Positions 7,089 to 15,646 of a stretch of DNA of 21,093 bases are shown one piece after another. The position numbers and the translations under genes are program-made. Origin of the DNA: a virus. Positions within the stretch are counted from its first letter, which is position 1, and each line of letters opens with the position of its first letter. The notes below the pieces were generated by a model, which was not told the DNA's origin, did not search any database, and worked only from the letters and a program-made list of their open reading frames with translations. Location of the stretch: the IMG/VR virus record IMGVR_UViG_3300009149_009119, positions 1-21,093 of that record, one strand, 5' to 3'.

Positions 7089-8687
7089 TCATATGCTCTG
7101 CTCCAGGGTGTCCAGCTTGGCCTGATCCAGTTCAGGTTCTGCCTCACTGTCGGGTTCAAAATCAAAATGCACATTGAACTGGCTGTGCGCGTTCACAGCT
7201 CGTCGGCCGGTGTATCCTCTGGTGCCCACGATGCGTTCCCACACTTTAGCATGATCATCGATGATGGCCAATGATTTCGAACGATTGCGTGCAGCAAACA
7301 CTGCATTGATGATCTTGCGAGCATCAAAATTGGCATCGTTGGGATGCAGCATCATGTCTGGTGCCACACCAGCATCATAGGCACGATTGGCACGCTGCAC
7401 TGCTTCTATGTGCATCCACACGTTGTGTCCCATCAGCAAGGCATAGGAGAACGAATCCCAGGAGGTGCGACCGATCTTGTCAATCTTGTTGAGATCTGGC
7501 ACCACATGATAGTGGTCGGGATTGGCAAAATCAAAAGGTGTGCTGCCCAGTTCTGCATCGGTTCTTCGCACGCCGTCTCGGTACACACAGATGTCCCGGA
7601 TTTCGAGTCGGCCGGAGATTGGGCTGTCTTCAAATGCTGGATGGATGCCGTCCTGTATCACAGCATCTCGGAAGGCACGATGATCAGTGGCATAGTGTTT
7701 GTGGTCTGCGGTGGCTGCCATCTGATATGACCACTTGGATCGATGATCTGTGAGGATGCTGTGATACAGTTGTCCATTGGCCGTGGCCAGGAACGGTGAT
7801 GCACAGTCAAAACTCATGGTGAACCGAGGGTTGGCATACTGTCGCACAGCGCGCTGTATGTCAGTGAGCAGCACTGCCCATTCCAGTCGTGAGGTACCCA
7901 GGAAGTGCATCCAGTCATGCACACCAGGCTCCAAGAGTCCATCGTGTATGAGATGCACCAGGCGTCGCAACACCAGATGCACATCGCACATGTTCTGTCC
8001 GCCCATGCCCCAGCCATTGAAGTGACGATCTGGATAACGCTGAGGATCACAGTAGTGTTTCATGGCGTCGTACCAGCGATCCGCTTCACTGTGGCTGCCG
8101 CCCTGCAGCACATTGAGGATTTTGGTTTCGCCATAGCGATTGGCGATCCAGAATTCGTTGTTGTACTGTGTGGCGCTGACAGCGTCTTCATAGGAGAATA
8201 TGCCGCAGGCAGCCGCGGCCACAGGATCGCGGAAGGTCCAGGTGGGTATGTCCATGGTCATGCCATGGGTGGCAATGCCCATCTGCCATTTCAACACCTT
8301 CTCGCGCTGGGCTTCTGCTTTGCGATCAGTGAAGTCTGCCCAGCGTCCGGGCCACACACCCTTGGCTATCTGGAAACCGCCTGAGTCCGCCAGCATCACG
8401 GTGTTGGCATCACGGTTTCTGACCATGTCTTCTTTGGCATCCGGTTTCGCAAGATCCAGATTGGCATGTCCTGCTGAGTACAGGCTCCAGCGATAGGGGA
8501 ACAGACCCCGCTGTGGATTCAGCCAGTTCAGGGCCTCCATGTCAGGCATGGCAGCCGGCATGCGGTTCTTGGGCACATACTCGGTGCTGCGTTGACGTCC
8601 TATGTAGGATGCATAGAACGAACTGATAGCCGGCAGGAATATGGCATAGTCTTGCTGACTTTGAGTAAGATCGTGTTGCTCAATCAT
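7089..8687 (-). CDS. dpdA: DpdA-like DNA guanine transglycosylase (TGT superfamily)
   Basis: A 532-aa TGT-fold enzyme. Compared with tRNA-guanine transglycosylase it shows MLADSGGFQ (98-106) with the base-binding Asp101, NVLQGG (192-197), GWGMGGQ (225-231) and SFDCASPFLATANG (292-305), with Asp294 in the place of the nucleophilic Asp of FDCVxPTR. It is longer than bacterial Tgt (about 375 aa), and the motifs are diverged as in DpdA, which swaps G for a deazaguanine in DNA. It is probably the key enzyme of a phage DNA-modification system, with FolE and the T-fold protein downstream. The ATG overlaps the sulfotransferase stop (ATGA). A tRNA-acting TGT is the alternative and is less likely given length and context. 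Confidence 0.8.
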   Translation of the reverse strand: MIEQHDLTQSQQDYAIFLPAISSFYASYIGRQRSTEYVPKNRMPAAMPDMEALNWLNPQRGLFPYRWSLYSAGHANLDLAKPDAKEDMVRNRDANTVMLADSGGFQIAKGVWPGRWADFTDRKAEAQREKVLKWQMGIATHGMTMDIPTWTFRDPVAAAACGIFSYEDAVSATQYNNEFWIANRYGETKILNVLQGGSHSEADRWYDAMKHYCDPQRYPDRHFNGWGMGGQNMCDVHLVLRRLVHLIHDGLLEPGVHDWMHFLGTSRLEWAVLLTDIQRAVRQYANPRFTMSFDCASPFLATANGQLYHSILTDHRSKWSYQMAATADHKHYATDHRAFRDAVIQDGIHPAFEDSPISGRLEIRDICVYRDGVRRTDAELGSTPFDFANPDHYHVVPDLNKIDKIGRTSWDSFSYALLMGHNVWMHIEAVQRANRAYDAGVAPDMMLHPNDANFDARKIINAVFAARNRSKSLAIIDDHAKVWERIVGTRGYTGRRAVNAHSQFNVHFDFEPDSEAEPELDQAKLDTLEQSI

Positions 8688-9355
8688 GTCTGCATCGAGG
8701 ATAGCAATAGATAATCATCTGAATAATGTCTACGTAATCTTTCCTGTAATTCCGGACGTTGTGTTAATCGTTCGCGGAAAAAATTTTGCAGTAGTGCATT
8801 GTCATCGTTGGCAGATCCCTGATTGCGATCCAACCCTGTTGCTGGTGTCCAGCCAAGGTACTGCTGTATTTTTTGATCAAACTCATGGTCTAGCATGAAA
8901 TATTTGTGCGGAACTTCGGGAAGTATATCTTTGATGATTTCATGCTGAGGCCATACATGATCATCAAATCTACTGATCACATCAAAAAACAATCTTTCTG
9001 TTACATCTGTGTACTGATCGATAAATGTCCTGGCATCCATACCATAATCATACTTGGTACATAATTCACCGGGAAATATCGGACCATTGGGACCATGCAC
9101 ACTTAGGATATAGGAGTTTATGTATTGTGCGATACCACTGATCCATCGTTCGATAGGATCTCTCAGGATCACGATTATCTCCGTGATTGTATCGCTGTGA
9201 TTTTCAGCCAAGGCCGCGTGCCATCCATGCCGCCGACTCCAATCCAGAAGAAAGCTACTGGCATTTTTTGGCACATTGATGATGAAACGATCACGTGTGG
9301 GATTGAGCACTCCTGATCCATGACCAAATCCACGTCCTTGCAGTGCTGATATCAC
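8684..9355 (-). CDS. Sulfotransferase-family protein
   Basis: A 223-aa protein with the PAPS-binding pattern of small sulfotransferases. RFIINVPKNASS (23-34) matches the 5'-phosphosulfate loop, VILRDPIERWISG (62-74) matches the 3'-phosphate loop, and HVWPQHEII (133-141) matches the family's later conserved block. It would move a sulfate to an alcohol or amine of an unknown acceptor. The start is GTG 9355, overlapping the gp45 stop (GTGA), and the end overlaps dpdA (ATGA). The gene is clearly AT-richer than both neighbours, so it appears to be a recent insertion that keeps the coupling. The acceptor may be a sugar, a virion protein or a modified base; none is shown. Confidence 0.7.
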   Translation of the reverse strand: MISALQGRGFGHGSGVLNPTRDRFIINVPKNASSFLLDWSRRHGWHAALAENHSDTITEIIVILRDPIERWISGIAQYINSYILSVHGPNGPIFPGELCTKYDYGMDARTFIDQYTDVTERLFFDVISRFDDHVWPQHEIIKDILPEVPHKYFMLDHEFDQKIQQYLGWTPATGLDRNQGSANDDNALLQNFFRERLTQRPELQERLRRHYSDDYLLLSSMQT

Positions 9356-10083
9356 TTGCTTTGTGCAGGCAGGATGTAGTTGTATTCCGCGATGCCCGAG
9401 TTCACTGTGATCTGGGCAGCGCCGTCGTCGGAGATGCGCACAGTCTTGTCACCGGTGAGATCCAGGATGGATATAACCTGTTTGATCGGCCAGGTCCAGG
9501 CCCGCTTGAGTTCGCCCGTGATGCCAGGATGGAACACGAATTCACCTGCGTGTGTGCTGTGATCACCGAACATGAACTTGAGATCGCCGGCATCGGTCTT
9601 GGTCTGGAAGTTGGACTCTTCTGCGTTGGCCTGTGCCTGCATTTTGAGCCGCTGGATGCCGGCCACAGTGGGTTCAAACTCGATGTGCCAGTTAGCTCCA
9701 CGGAACCGGGCAGTTTTCAGTTTCTCTGCCACGATCTCTGCGGTCATGAACCTGTAGTCGTTGCGGAAATCTGCTGCTGCGTTCTGGAAGTGCAGGCCTA
9801 CTGGTGTGGGTTCGCCGTTGCGATCCTGGCGCCGCACCGTGATGTGGGCATTCTCTCGATATTCCTGCAGGTTCAGCAGGATCTTGAGTTTGGTCAAGTT
9901 AGGCATACCAAAGGTGCCGATCCAGTCTGCCACAGGCGCCAGGAAGCGCCCCTGCACCACCACGGATCGATCTTCAGCGATGCCATCGATGACAGTTTCT
10001 CGGTCAGTGCCGGTGATTTTCACCAGATCAATACAGCCCAGGTCATGTGTGTGTTCCACAAGGTCCAGCAAATAGTCTCTCAT
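9352..10083 (-). CDS. 45: T4-like sliding clamp (gp45)
   Basis: A clamp of about 243 aa that holds the DNA polymerase on DNA and, in T4, also activates late transcription. The N-terminal MRDYLLDLVEHTHDLGCIDL and the following VKITGTDRET, the middle IGTFGMPNLTKLKILLN and the final VNSGIAEYNYILPA match T4-like gp45 proteins. The start is placed at ATG 10083, because GGAG stands 6 nt upstream; a frame to 10095 would include that ribosome site. It lies downstream of gp43 and the methyltransferase gene and has a candidate promoter in front. The clamp loader genes (gp44, gp62) are not in the window. Confidence 0.85.
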   Translation of the reverse strand: MRDYLLDLVEHTHDLGCIDLVKITGTDRETVIDGIAEDRSVVVQGRFLAPVADWIGTFGMPNLTKLKILLNLQEYRENAHITVRRQDRNGEPTPVGLHFQNAAADFRNDYRFMTAEIVAEKLKTARFRGANWHIEFEPTVAGIQRLKMQAQANAEESNFQTKTDAGDLKFMFGDHSTHAGEFVFHPGITGELKRAWTWPIKQVISILDLTGDKTVRISDDGAAQITVNSGIAEYNYILPAQSK

Positions 10084-10106
10084 CAGTTTCTCCATTGGTT
10101 GATACT

Positions 10107-10135
10107 ACTATATAGATCGTTTTAGTGATTTGCAA
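10107..10135 (-). promoter_or_regulatory. Candidate sigma70-type promoter before gp45
   Basis: On the minus strand TTGCAA (10130-10135) and TATAGT (10107-10112) are separated by exactly 17 nt. The -10 box matches the consensus in 5 of 6 bases and the -35 in 4 of 6. The -35 region overlaps the start of the intergenic space after the methyltransferase stop (10122-10124). It would give gp45, the sulfotransferase, dpdA and the genes downstream early expression by the host polymerase. Confidence 0.5.
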
Positions 10136-11066
10136 CAATTTTGGCCAGGCTCTGTCCACCACGCAGGCTGACAAGTTCACCGGGTCTGCGCATCTCCAAC
10201 CAGGTCACAGCATTGTCTATGTTCCAGCGCTGCTGGATCTCAAAACCCAGGCTTTCGGCCAGAGCAATCAGCATGGTGCCCGGCGTGTAACACATGAAGT
10301 TGCGTTCGGCCAAGTCCACACCGCCCCAGCGGTCGCAGTCATTGAATGTCAGGGCCAGCACTCCACCGGGCTTGAGTTTGCGATAGATGTCTGTGAGATA
10401 CAGACGGATCAGTTCAAACGGTTTGAACTCAAAAAAGTTCATGGCCAGGCAGAATCCAAACTGATGATCGGGCAGGTCACGCAGCACCAAGCCCTCACTG
10501 TCGCTTTCACGCAGCACATATCTTCTCAGCCGCCGCTGGTATTCCGGCGTGAACTGCTCAGTGGCTGTGTCCAACAGGCTGGATCGGATGTCCACGAGAT
10601 ACAGTGGATCACTGCCCACCAGCAAGGGCAGCCATTCGCCCTGGCCAGGTCTGATCACCATGCCTGCATGATGCCAGTCGCTGTGCAGACTGATGCGCGA
10701 TGTAAGGTAGTGCTTCACGGATTCGGTCAGCACAGGTCTACGATCCAGGATGTGCTGATCGGAATCACGCAGCATTTCTTCGCCATGCAGCTTGTAACTG
10801 GCCGCAAAATACCCAGGTTGCAGACCCTCGATCAGGCCCATGACGTCCTGCCGTGTGTCAAGGATGTGTTGACGGAAGGCTGCAATGGCTACATGCATGT
10901 GCTCACGATCCTGTGCGAGTTCGGCAATGCGTGCAGTTAGCCGGGGTTGACCTTCCAACACCACTCGGTTCAGTTCGCCCAGGACGTCATCGCAGATCCT
11001 GTCCGCATCCGGCAAGGATTCGGCGTCTAGGCAGTTAAGATAGCGTACCAATTCACGCAGTTTCAT
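10122..11066 (-). CDS. Methyltransferase-like protein (class I, SAM-dependent type)
   Basis: A 314-aa protein. The N-terminal third is mostly helical. The C-terminal two thirds look like a SAM-dependent fold: LPLLVGSDPLYLVD near residue 157 takes the motif I place but lacks the full GxGxG, LPDHQFGFCLAMNFFEF follows, and YRKLKPGGVLALTFND is the typical LKPGG block. The segment AERNFMCYTPG is well marked. I recall similar proteins in marine T4-like phages. The target is unknown. The start overlaps the gp43 stop (ATGA), so it is translated with the polymerase. The degenerate motif I leaves doubt about catalysis. Confidence 0.65.
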   Translation of the reverse strand: MKLRELVRYLNCLDAESLPDADRICDDVLGELNRVVLEGQPRLTARIAELAQDREHMHVAIAAFRQHILDTRQDVMGLIEGLQPGYFAASYKLHGEEMLRDSDQHILDRRPVLTESVKHYLTSRISLHSDWHHAGMVIRPGQGEWLPLLVGSDPLYLVDIRSSLLDTATEQFTPEYQRRLRRYVLRESDSEGLVLRDLPDHQFGFCLAMNFFEFKPFELIRLYLTDIYRKLKPGGVLALTFNDCDRWGGVDLAERNFMCYTPGTMLIALAESLGFEIQQRWNIDNAVTWLEMRRPGELVSLRGGQSLAKIVANH

Positions 11067-13723
11067 TGGAAATCAAAGAGATTCTGGAAGGTGTTTTCGG
11101 TGTTGGTGGCTGACACCAGATCCCAGTCCAGCACACTGAGCAGATTGTCGATCTTTTGGTCCACCACGGTGGCCTCCATTTCGGCATCTGCAAACGGCAG
11201 CTCACGGAACCACTGCGGCAGGTTCAGTTCGTCGGTGGGATAGGCGATGGAGGTCCAGCCCAGGGCATTGGGTCGGAGCTTGCACACGATGGCCTTCATG
11301 CCATCCACGATCTGCATGCTGTAGTTGTCGGAGTTCATGCGGCGCATGGTGTTCCAGTTCATGCCTGCACGCACATGACCCGGCATGTTGGCGCGGCCTT
11401 CGCGCTGTTCTTTTTTCATGTACAGCGTGAGATTGTTCACGCGCTTGGGGCTGCCCTTTTCCCAGCCCGGACGTTCTGCGAACGCATACTTGAATGTGCG
11501 GATCTTTTCGATCACGGCTTCGCGGTCAGTGCCAGTCAGCACGTCATCCAGGATCTCGCTCAGGAAGTCCTGGATGACCTTGGGAGTGTCTGATCGCTTG
11601 AGATCCAGGCCCATGGCCTTGACCTTGCCCGGGCGGCCGTTGATGTCCAGGCGCCGACCTTCTCGATCAAAGATCATGACAGCATAGCGTTTCTTGGTGA
11701 TAAACAGGCCTCGGCTGGCCACCACTTCTCGACCACCTCTGATGACCTCACCCATCTCGCGTGGCACATGGAAGGCTCGTTCCATGAAGCCAGGAAAGCT
11801 CTGATTGACCTGTTCCGCGATGCTGTCATAGAGCTGGATGCAGGTTTCTTTGCTCCAGGTCATGCGCCCCGCCTCCACTTCTTCACGCAGCACAGGCCAG
11901 GCTGAGAAAAAGCAACTGTCTGTGTCTCCGTAGATGATGGCATCACCCACATGATCGTACCGGCCAGTAATGCATTCGTTCACGTGAGCATCCATGTGCT
12001 GTGCAATGGCACGACCTGTGAGCGTGGTACTCTGTCCGATGCGCCGGTCAAAGAATCTGCAGCCAGGATTCAGTATGGCACCGTAGAGACTGTTCAGGTT
12101 GATCTTTTTCACCAACTGGCGCTTGTCCCAGTACTGTTCTTCCTGCGGCGTGGTGCACTGTTTGAGGCGGGCCTGCATGTCTTGGCGTTCTCTGTACCAG
12201 CGTTTGAGCAGGCCCGGGATCACGGCCTCGATCTCATAGGTGAATATGGTGCCGTTGGCGGAGATCATCCAGGGCTGATTTGAGTCAAAGATCATGTGCC
12301 ACACTTCCGCAGCGGAATGCACAGATTCTGCCCCATCTCGCCAGTCTATGGTGATCTCTGTGCCGCGTTGTTGTTCCATCACGGCTGTGTATTCCAGGGT
12401 GCCAAACAAGCCTTCCCAGGCCGCGGCGAAACTGCTGCCACTGCGCTGTCGATCCGCGATGTAGTGATCAGTCATGGTGGACCGGAGTTGGCCCATGATG
12501 GTCTCTGGTCCCATGTTCAGAGCGCGGATCGTGGCCGGATATAGACTGTTGATGTCAATGCTGCCAACCCAGTCGTGCATGCCTTTCTTGGGTGTGGCCA
12601 CATAGGCACCAGCGGCCTGGGTGGCGTCGTCTGTGAGGCGCTCTTGTCGCATCGGCACCACCATGCCACGTTCATGTGCTTCGTTGATGATGGCCTGCTC
12701 GGTCACAGCCACTGCACCCATGGTGGTGGGCAGCAGCACAGTGTTCTCATGGGCCAGGGTGTTGGCCAGATCCAGGAAGCGCAGTTTGCGATCAATGTCG
12801 GCCAGTCCACGCACATCTTGCCGGTTGTATTCGATGAAGGTCTTCCAGTTCTGATTGTAGAGCTGATCTAGCGTGCCTTCAAACCGGGTCTTGCTGCCCA
12901 GTTCTTCGTACTCCAGTATGGCATCCAGGCTGTATGAGTGGCGTTCTTCGTAGGTGTATTTCCTGTAGAGCTGCATGTAGTCTAGATGCACACGGCCTAC
13001 GAGATCGAACGTGATGTTTTCGGCGCCAAATCTCTCAAAGGTGCGCTGCTTGGGCATCTGATCCCAGAGACAGAATCTGCGCGTGTCATCCTTTGACAGC
13101 ACTCGAGTGGTGCGCTGTATGGTATAAGGAATATCATAGCCCTCGGAGTTCCAGCCCGACAGCACATCAGCATCCTGGATGAGATTTAGGAAGGTATCCA
13201 GCAGTTCCTGTTCTTCCCAGCACACAAAGGTATTGGGGAATTCGGCTGCAATCTCCTGGGCAGTGGCCTGTGTCATGTGTCGGGGCGGCCGCACCACGGT
13301 AACCAACTGATCCAACCACGCCAGATACACTGAGATCGCCGTGATGGCATTGAACGGATCTTCAGGCCGGCTGAATCCACGCTCTGGGTCAAAATCCACT
13401 TCAATGTCAAAGAATGCAGTGTGCAAGGCAGGAGCGTCCTGACCCTGGTAGTTTTCGGCCAGGCAACGGAATATGGGATTTATGTCGGCTTCATACAGAG
13501 TCTTGCCTTTGTGCATGGCCTGTTCTCGACGAAACTCTTTGGAGTTGCGTGTGGAGAATCTGGCCACTGGCGTGCCATGGATCGATCGGAACCGGCCTCT
13601 GGCATCGTCATAGTACAGCACATAGTTGGCAGGGTGCTCTTCAAAGTAGCGCTCACCGTCTCGGCGACCCACTATGTGTATGCGATCTCGATCTCGATCG
13701 AAGAGTGCGTCGATATATGACAA
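11063..13723 (-). CDS. 43: T4-like family B DNA polymerase (gp43)
   Basis: The replicative polymerase with 3'-5' exonuclease, 886 aa, complete. Exonuclease motifs are DIEVD (106-110, Asp106/Glu108), GWNSEGYDIPY (190-200, Asp197) and YNRQD (299-303, Asp303). Polymerase motif A is DINSLYP (390-396), motif B is KINLNSLYG (540-548) and motif C is YGDTDS (598-603). All catalytic residues are intact. The first codon is TTG at 13723 in MSYIDALFDRDRD, with AGGAG 7 nt upstream; no ATG fits the family start better. The stop overlaps the methyltransferase gene. How this polymerase handles deazaguanine-containing template is unknown. Confidence 0.97.
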   Translation of the reverse strand: MSYIDALFDRDRDRIHIVGRRDGERYFEEHPANYVLYYDDARGRFRSIHGTPVARFSTRNSKEFRREQAMHKGKTLYEADINPIFRCLAENYQGQDAPALHTAFFDIEVDFDPERGFSRPEDPFNAITAISVYLAWLDQLVTVVRPPRHMTQATAQEIAAEFPNTFVCWEEQELLDTFLNLIQDADVLSGWNSEGYDIPYTIQRTTRVLSKDDTRRFCLWDQMPKQRTFERFGAENITFDLVGRVHLDYMQLYRKYTYEERHSYSLDAILEYEELGSKTRFEGTLDQLYNQNWKTFIEYNRQDVRGLADIDRKLRFLDLANTLAHENTVLLPTTMGAVAVTEQAIINEAHERGMVVPMRQERLTDDATQAAGAYVATPKKGMHDWVGSIDINSLYPATIRALNMGPETIMGQLRSTMTDHYIADRQRSGSSFAAAWEGLFGTLEYTAVMEQQRGTEITIDWRDGAESVHSAAEVWHMIFDSNQPWMISANGTIFTYEIEAVIPGLLKRWYRERQDMQARLKQCTTPQEEQYWDKRQLVKKINLNSLYGAILNPGCRFFDRRIGQSTTLTGRAIAQHMDAHVNECITGRYDHVGDAIIYGDTDSCFFSAWPVLREEVEAGRMTWSKETCIQLYDSIAEQVNQSFPGFMERAFHVPREMGEVIRGGREVVASRGLFITKKRYAVMIFDREGRRLDINGRPGKVKAMGLDLKRSDTPKVIQDFLSEILDDVLTGTDREAVIEKIRTFKYAFAERPGWEKGSPKRVNNLTLYMKKEQREGRANMPGHVRAGMNWNTMRRMNSDNYSMQIVDGMKAIVCKLRPNALGWTSIAYPTDELNLPQWFRELPFADAEMEATVVDQKIDNLLSVLDWDLVSATNTENTFQNLFDFQ

Positions 13724-13824
13724 ACTATTTCTCCTGTGGCTTATGGCCCACTAGCCGTGATTCATGCCTGTGACGTAGGCGAAGTGATTGTTATTTAATA
13801 AAATATCAAACACATGATTAAAAA

Positions 13825-14371
13825 TTAACATGTTTTTTTGTAATGCGTATTTTCCTGGATGATATCTTTGATGATCAATGATTTGACCGCAGTTGAGGTT
13901 CCTTCGGCCACCGATACGTTGTTTATTATTATGGTTCCTGCACCTATCCAACAATAATTTTTAATTCGACTACTTCCACATACGGTTACTTGTCCGCTGA
14001 TAAAACTGCCTTGTCCAATTTCCGCCCCGTGTGCTATCAACGAATTGCTGTGGATTATCACATCACTTTGTATTAATGATTGTGCCAGGATAAACAAAAA
14101 TTCCGTCTTTGATATAAGTCTGTTCCGGAAGAACACTAAATCTATGTAATTGGGAATAATCCAGGTGTTGGCTAATTTGTTTTCTTAACGGAAATTTAGT
14201 CACTAGATTTATATAAAACACATCAGTATTTCCAGATGATGCCAAAAAATCATCTGGATTTTGTCTACACAGAGTTTTCCCCTGGGATAAAAGATAGAAT
14301 TCTAAATCTTTAAAAGTAAGACTGTCATATGATATTGCACAATAAGGGCCTTTTCCTATAACCTTAAACAT
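13825..14371 (-). CDS. Hexapeptide-repeat acetyltransferase (PglD/NeuD-like), interrupted by a frameshift
   Basis: These enzymes acetylate amino sugars. The first frame, from ATG 14371, has an N-terminal domain and reaches GIFVYPGTII before a stop at 14063. The second frame continues QSDVIIHSNSLIAHGAEIG and GSFISGQVTVCGSSRIKNYCWIGAGTIIINNVSVAEGT, with the six-residue left-handed beta-helix rhythm, to 13825. One extra base in the run read as ATCATTAATACAAAG, near 14070-14085, explains the shift. The gene is AT-rich like its upstream neighbour and unlike gp43. With the DegT-like aminotransferase it suggests an N-acetylated amino sugar. The break could be real or a sequencing error. Confidence 0.75.
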
Positions 14372-14409
14372 TTTCCAGTTCTACATCCTTGCGAAAATTT
14401 TGAAATAAT

Positions 14410-15381
14410 TTAATTGCACGATTCAAGTTTCAATATCTGATCAAATGGCATCCTGCATTTGCTGTGCCATGAGTCTGCCCAGGTTTTCATTATGTTTCTA
14501 TTGTGCAGTGCTTTTTGTTGCCAATCATCTAATATCTTCGTAGTGATATCTAAATTTATCAATCTTTGGGTCTCAGACAAAATGGCTTCCTGACGATTCA
14601 CACATGTTTTTGAGGTATCATATAGATCGTAACTGTGATCAACATAATCATCAAACACATCAAATCTCATATCTCTCAATCGTTGCACACATCCAGTGGC
14701 CGCAAACAACAACCAGGGTCTAGGAAGTTGTATAGCCCTCCACATTTTTTCAGAAAATACCTGGCAATCAGTTCTTTCAAAATAAGTTTCAACTATGATA
14801 CTAAATTTGGTAGACAAAATTATTTCACAAAGATTATCTTCATCAATGAAATTTTTGTAAGGAACTATTTGTTTTATATCCTCTTTGATGTTATCAAACG
14901 AAGAAAGAAATTCTTTATGCCAATAGTCAAATGTTTCCAAAGGATCATCACTGGGATACCAAAGACCTCGCCTTTGATGCATGTTAAAAGACACAAAGCT
15001 ATGATCTAACAATCCTCGTGAGTGCAACAGATAAAACCAAGATTGTCTAATTGGATCAGTACGATTTAAAAAACAGTTGAAATCTTTTTTGATCACCCCG
15101 TCGGTTGCTATCTTTGGTATGTAATAAGCACCATAAAAATCATTTGGTAAACTGTAAATTGATACATTGGGCCATTGATTGTTAATCGTGTGTTCAGAAA
15201 TCACGTAGACTCTTTTGTATCTTGAAGATATATCTCGGAGATGATCCAAGTTGGCTGCGTCCTCAAGATACACACTAATTACGGCGTCATTACTCAGTTT
15301 TTGATTAGCAGACTTGGCCCACTCATGTATGATACAAATAGAATTCACCCATTGTCCTCGCCAATCGGTTTCCGTGATCAA
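14410..15381 (-). CDS. Glycosyltransferase-like protein (possibly GT10/GT-B type)
   Basis: A 323-aa protein. The middle segment FNCFLNRTDPIRQSWFYLL and the C-terminal segment FSIIVETYFERTDCQVFSEKMWRAIQLPRPWLLFAATGC, followed by LRDMRFDVFDDYVDHSYD, resemble the donor-binding half of fucosyltransferase-like GT10 proteins, with the pattern E-x-x-F-s-E-K-x-W-r-a-i. The link is weak and based on memory of the family. The start is TTG 15381, which overlaps the dsbA stop (TTGA), so an ATG is lacking. The gene is AT-rich compared with ahcY and gp43 and forms a probable acquired pair with the acetyltransferase gene. The acceptor is unknown. Confidence 0.5.
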   Translation of the reverse strand: MITETDWRGQWVNSICIIHEWAKSANQKLSNDAVISVYLEDAANLDHLRDISSRYKRVYVISEHTINNQWPNVSIYSLPNDFYGAYYIPKIATDGVIKKDFNCFLNRTDPIRQSWFYLLHSRGLLDHSFVSFNMHQRRGLWYPSDDPLETFDYWHKEFLSSFDNIKEDIKQIVPYKNFIDEDNLCEIILSTKFSIIVETYFERTDCQVFSEKMWRAIQLPRPWLLFAATGCVQRLRDMRFDVFDDYVDHSYDLYDTSKTCVNRQEAILSETQRLINLDITTKILDDWQQKALHNRNIMKTWADSWHSKCRMPFDQILKLESCN

Positions 15382-15638
15382 AGAGTTTTGCCCACAGTGG
15401 TCAGGATAGTTTCCAACAAGGCGTGGTCTGCCTGCTCCTTGCCAAACTCGGCCTTGTGAGCAAGGCGAATGGCCTTTTTCAGGATGTTGGGCTTGATTTC
15501 CATTTCTTCTGCGATGGCCTTCACCGTGTCACTCAGACCGCCGTTCAAGGTCTCAATCTCGTGCATGACCTGCATGCCTTCATTGATAATTTGGATAAGT
15601 TTGGCCTTTTGTTCTGCTGAAAAATCTCGATTGTCCAT
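15378..15638 (-). CDS. dsbA: DsbA-like double-stranded DNA-binding protein (late transcription)
   Basis: An 86-aa helical protein (NEGMQVMHEIETLNGGLSDT, then KAIAEEMEIKPNILKKAIRL). Its size and layout match the T4 DsbA family as found in cyanophages, where the protein binds dsDNA near late promoters. ATG 15638 has GAGG 6 nt upstream, 8 nt after the ahcY stop. It overlaps the next gene at the TTGA. DsbA is a T4-lineage marker and fits the TATAAATA late promoter seen at 17.59 kb. Function is inferred from family likeness. Confidence 0.75.
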   Translation of the reverse strand: MDNRDFSAEQKAKLIQIINEGMQVMHEIETLNGGLSDTVKAIAEEMEIKPNILKKAIRLAHKAEFGKEQADHALLETILTTVGKTL

Positions 15639-15646
15639 GTGTATCC

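Noticed and set aside
9343-10940. Long plus-strand open frames opposite gp45 and the methyltransferase
   Set aside because: They mirror the codon pattern of the real minus-strand genes, have no recognisable protein text and no ribosome sites.
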